DNA of 64,000 nt from Falsiroseomonas frigidaquae. Its GTDB lineage: Bacteria > Pseudomonadota > Alphaproteobacteria > Acetobacterales > Acetobacteraceae. Positions 63,311 through 64,000 of this stretch are shown here, piece after piece. Where the stretch lies: NCBI RefSeq assembly GCF_012163145.1, contig NZ_JAAVTX010000004.1:1-64000 (forward strand), written 5' to 3'. Under the pieces are notes generated by a model that worked only from the letters and a program-made list of their open reading frames with translations, ran no database searches and was not told the origin of the DNA. The stretch's first letter is position 1, and every line of letters starts with the position of its first letter. The position numbers and the translations under genes were made by a program.

Positions 63311-64000
63311 TCAGCTGGCCCGGATGCCCGCCGCGCGGACCAGCGGTTCCCACACCGCAATCTCGCTGGCGAGGTAGGCGGCGGCCGATTCCGGGGTGCT
63401 GTCGGAGACCACCTGCATGGTGAAGCCCAGCAGCCGCTCCTTCACCGCCGGGATGTTCACCGCCGCATTCACCGCCCGGTTGACCTGCTGGATGATGGCC
63501 GGCGGCGTGCCGCTGCGCGCCATCACCATGTGCCAGGTATAGGCCTCGTAGCCCGCAACGCCCTGCTCGATCATGGTCGGGATGTTCGGCGCGAGCGGCG
63601 AGCGCTGCTTCGTGCTGATCCCCAGCGCCCGCAACTGCCCGGACCGCGCATAGGGCAGCGCGGAGGCGGCGATGTCGAAGATCATCGGCACCCGGCCGGA
63701 CAACACATCCGGCAGCGCGGCGGAACTGCCGCGATACGGCACATGGTTCACCCGCAGCCCGCCGGCCGCATGCAGGAACAGCTCCGTCGCCAGGTGCACC
63801 GCGCCGCCATTGCCCGAGGAGGCGTAGTCGTACTTGCCGGGATTGGCGCGCAGCACGGCGATGAACTCGGCCAGGTTCCGGGCCGGGAAATCATTGTTCA
63901 CCAGCAGCACCACCGGCACCTGGCCGACCAGCGCGCAGGGCGTGAAATCCGCGATTGGGTCGAAGGGCAGCGTCGGGAACATCGCCCGCGTCACCGCATG
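63311..64000 (-). CDS. Bug/TctC-family receptor, 3' part
   Basis: At least 229 residues of a Bug receptor; the signal peptide and N-terminus lie beyond the right edge. The part present shows FPTLPFDPIADFTPCALV, VLRANPGKYDYASSGNGGAVHLATEL and VNHVPYRGSSAALPDVLSGRV, the family core that follows the second binding loop. It is convergent with the acyl-CoA dehydrogenase gene, with a 4-base gap. Whether its operon has other genes is not visible. Confidence 0.93.
   Translation of the reverse strand, partial: HAVTRAMFPTLPFDPIADFTPCALVGQVPVVLLVNNDFPARNLAEFIAVLRANPGKYDYASSGNGGAVHLATELFLHAAGGLRVNHVPYRGSSAALPDVLSGRVPMIFDIAASALPYARSGQLRALGISTKQRSPLAPNIPTMIEQGVAGYEAYTWHMVMARSGTPPAIIQQVNRAVNAAVNIPAVKERLLGFTMQVVSDSTPESAAAYLASEIAVWEPLVRAAGIRAS

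Overview
The window looks like chromosome of a high-GC alphaproteobacterium, most likely a Roseomonas-like member of the Acetobacteraceae. This is an inference from three things: strongly G/C-ended codons throughout, a tolQ-tolR-tolA-tolB block joined to ybgC and ruvCAB, and several orphan Bug/TctC-type periplasmic receptors. I see no rRNA, tRNA, CRISPR array, insertion sequence or prophage. Gene density is very high, start/stop overlaps of the ATGA type are common, and no gene-free stretch exceeds about 240 bases.

Layout. 1-4496 (minus): ruvC, ruvA, ruvB, ybgC, tolQ, tolR, a tolA-like gene and the start of tolB. 4522-9345: a minus-strand CoA-ligase/enoyl-CoA hydratase/Bug receptor operon with a divergent LysR regulator. 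9361-24678: a transport and catabolic block holding a Ugp-type ABC importer (ATPase, two tandem binding proteins, two permeases), myo-inositol degradation genes iolE, iolD and iolG, a short-chain dehydrogenase, an inositol-monophosphatase-family phosphatase, and an Afu-type (hexose-phosphate/Fe3+-like) ABC importer. A clear Pho-box array (four 11-bp units, three of them starting CTGTCAT) precedes the Ugp operon. Weaker Pho-like sites lie between iolD and iolG and before the Afu operon. My best integrated reading is a phosphate-starvation-induced island that imports inositol-containing or sugar phosphoesters and uses both the phosphate and the carbon. 24684-35668: a DsbA-fold isomerase, D-amino-acid dehydrogenase with an Lrp/AsnC regulator, an Old Yellow Enzyme, a cyclic amidohydrolase, a GlcG-like protein, a Bug receptor, two small membrane proteins, two paralogous N-carbamoyl-D-amino-acid-hydrolase-like enzymes and a diguanylate cyclase. 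Together these could take hydantoin-type rings to D-amino acids and then to keto acids. 35743-46267: an M15 peptidase, SDR and ketopantoate-reductase-like pair, two EamA transporters, gamma-glutamylcyclotransferase, a lactate-permease homologue, TauE/SafE with divergent LysR, aldehyde dehydrogenase and a TerC protein. 46277-50443: a TRAP operon with two near-duplicate DctP receptors, each with its own recognisable promoter. 50486-57399: a vanadium haloperoxidase, an AlkA-type glycosylase, a photolyase-like protein with apparently permuted domains, a metallophosphoesterase, two tiny double-glycine-leader peptides, an alpha/beta hydrolase and another EamA transporter. 57459-64000: a dehydrogenase with a SAF-like C-terminus, a small membrane protein, a quinone oxidoreductase, a LivK-type receptor coupled to an AidB-like acyl-CoA dehydrogenase, and the 3' part of another Bug receptor.

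Recurring themes are paired paralogues (UgpB x2, DctP x2, carbamoylase x2, EamA x2) and compact hairpins immediately after binding-protein genes in transporter operons. A repeated GC hairpin whose G-strand is also a quadruplex motif occurs in three copies. The most promising undescribed items are the putative Pho-controlled inositol-phosphate island (9361-24678) and the twin leader peptides (55358-55773).
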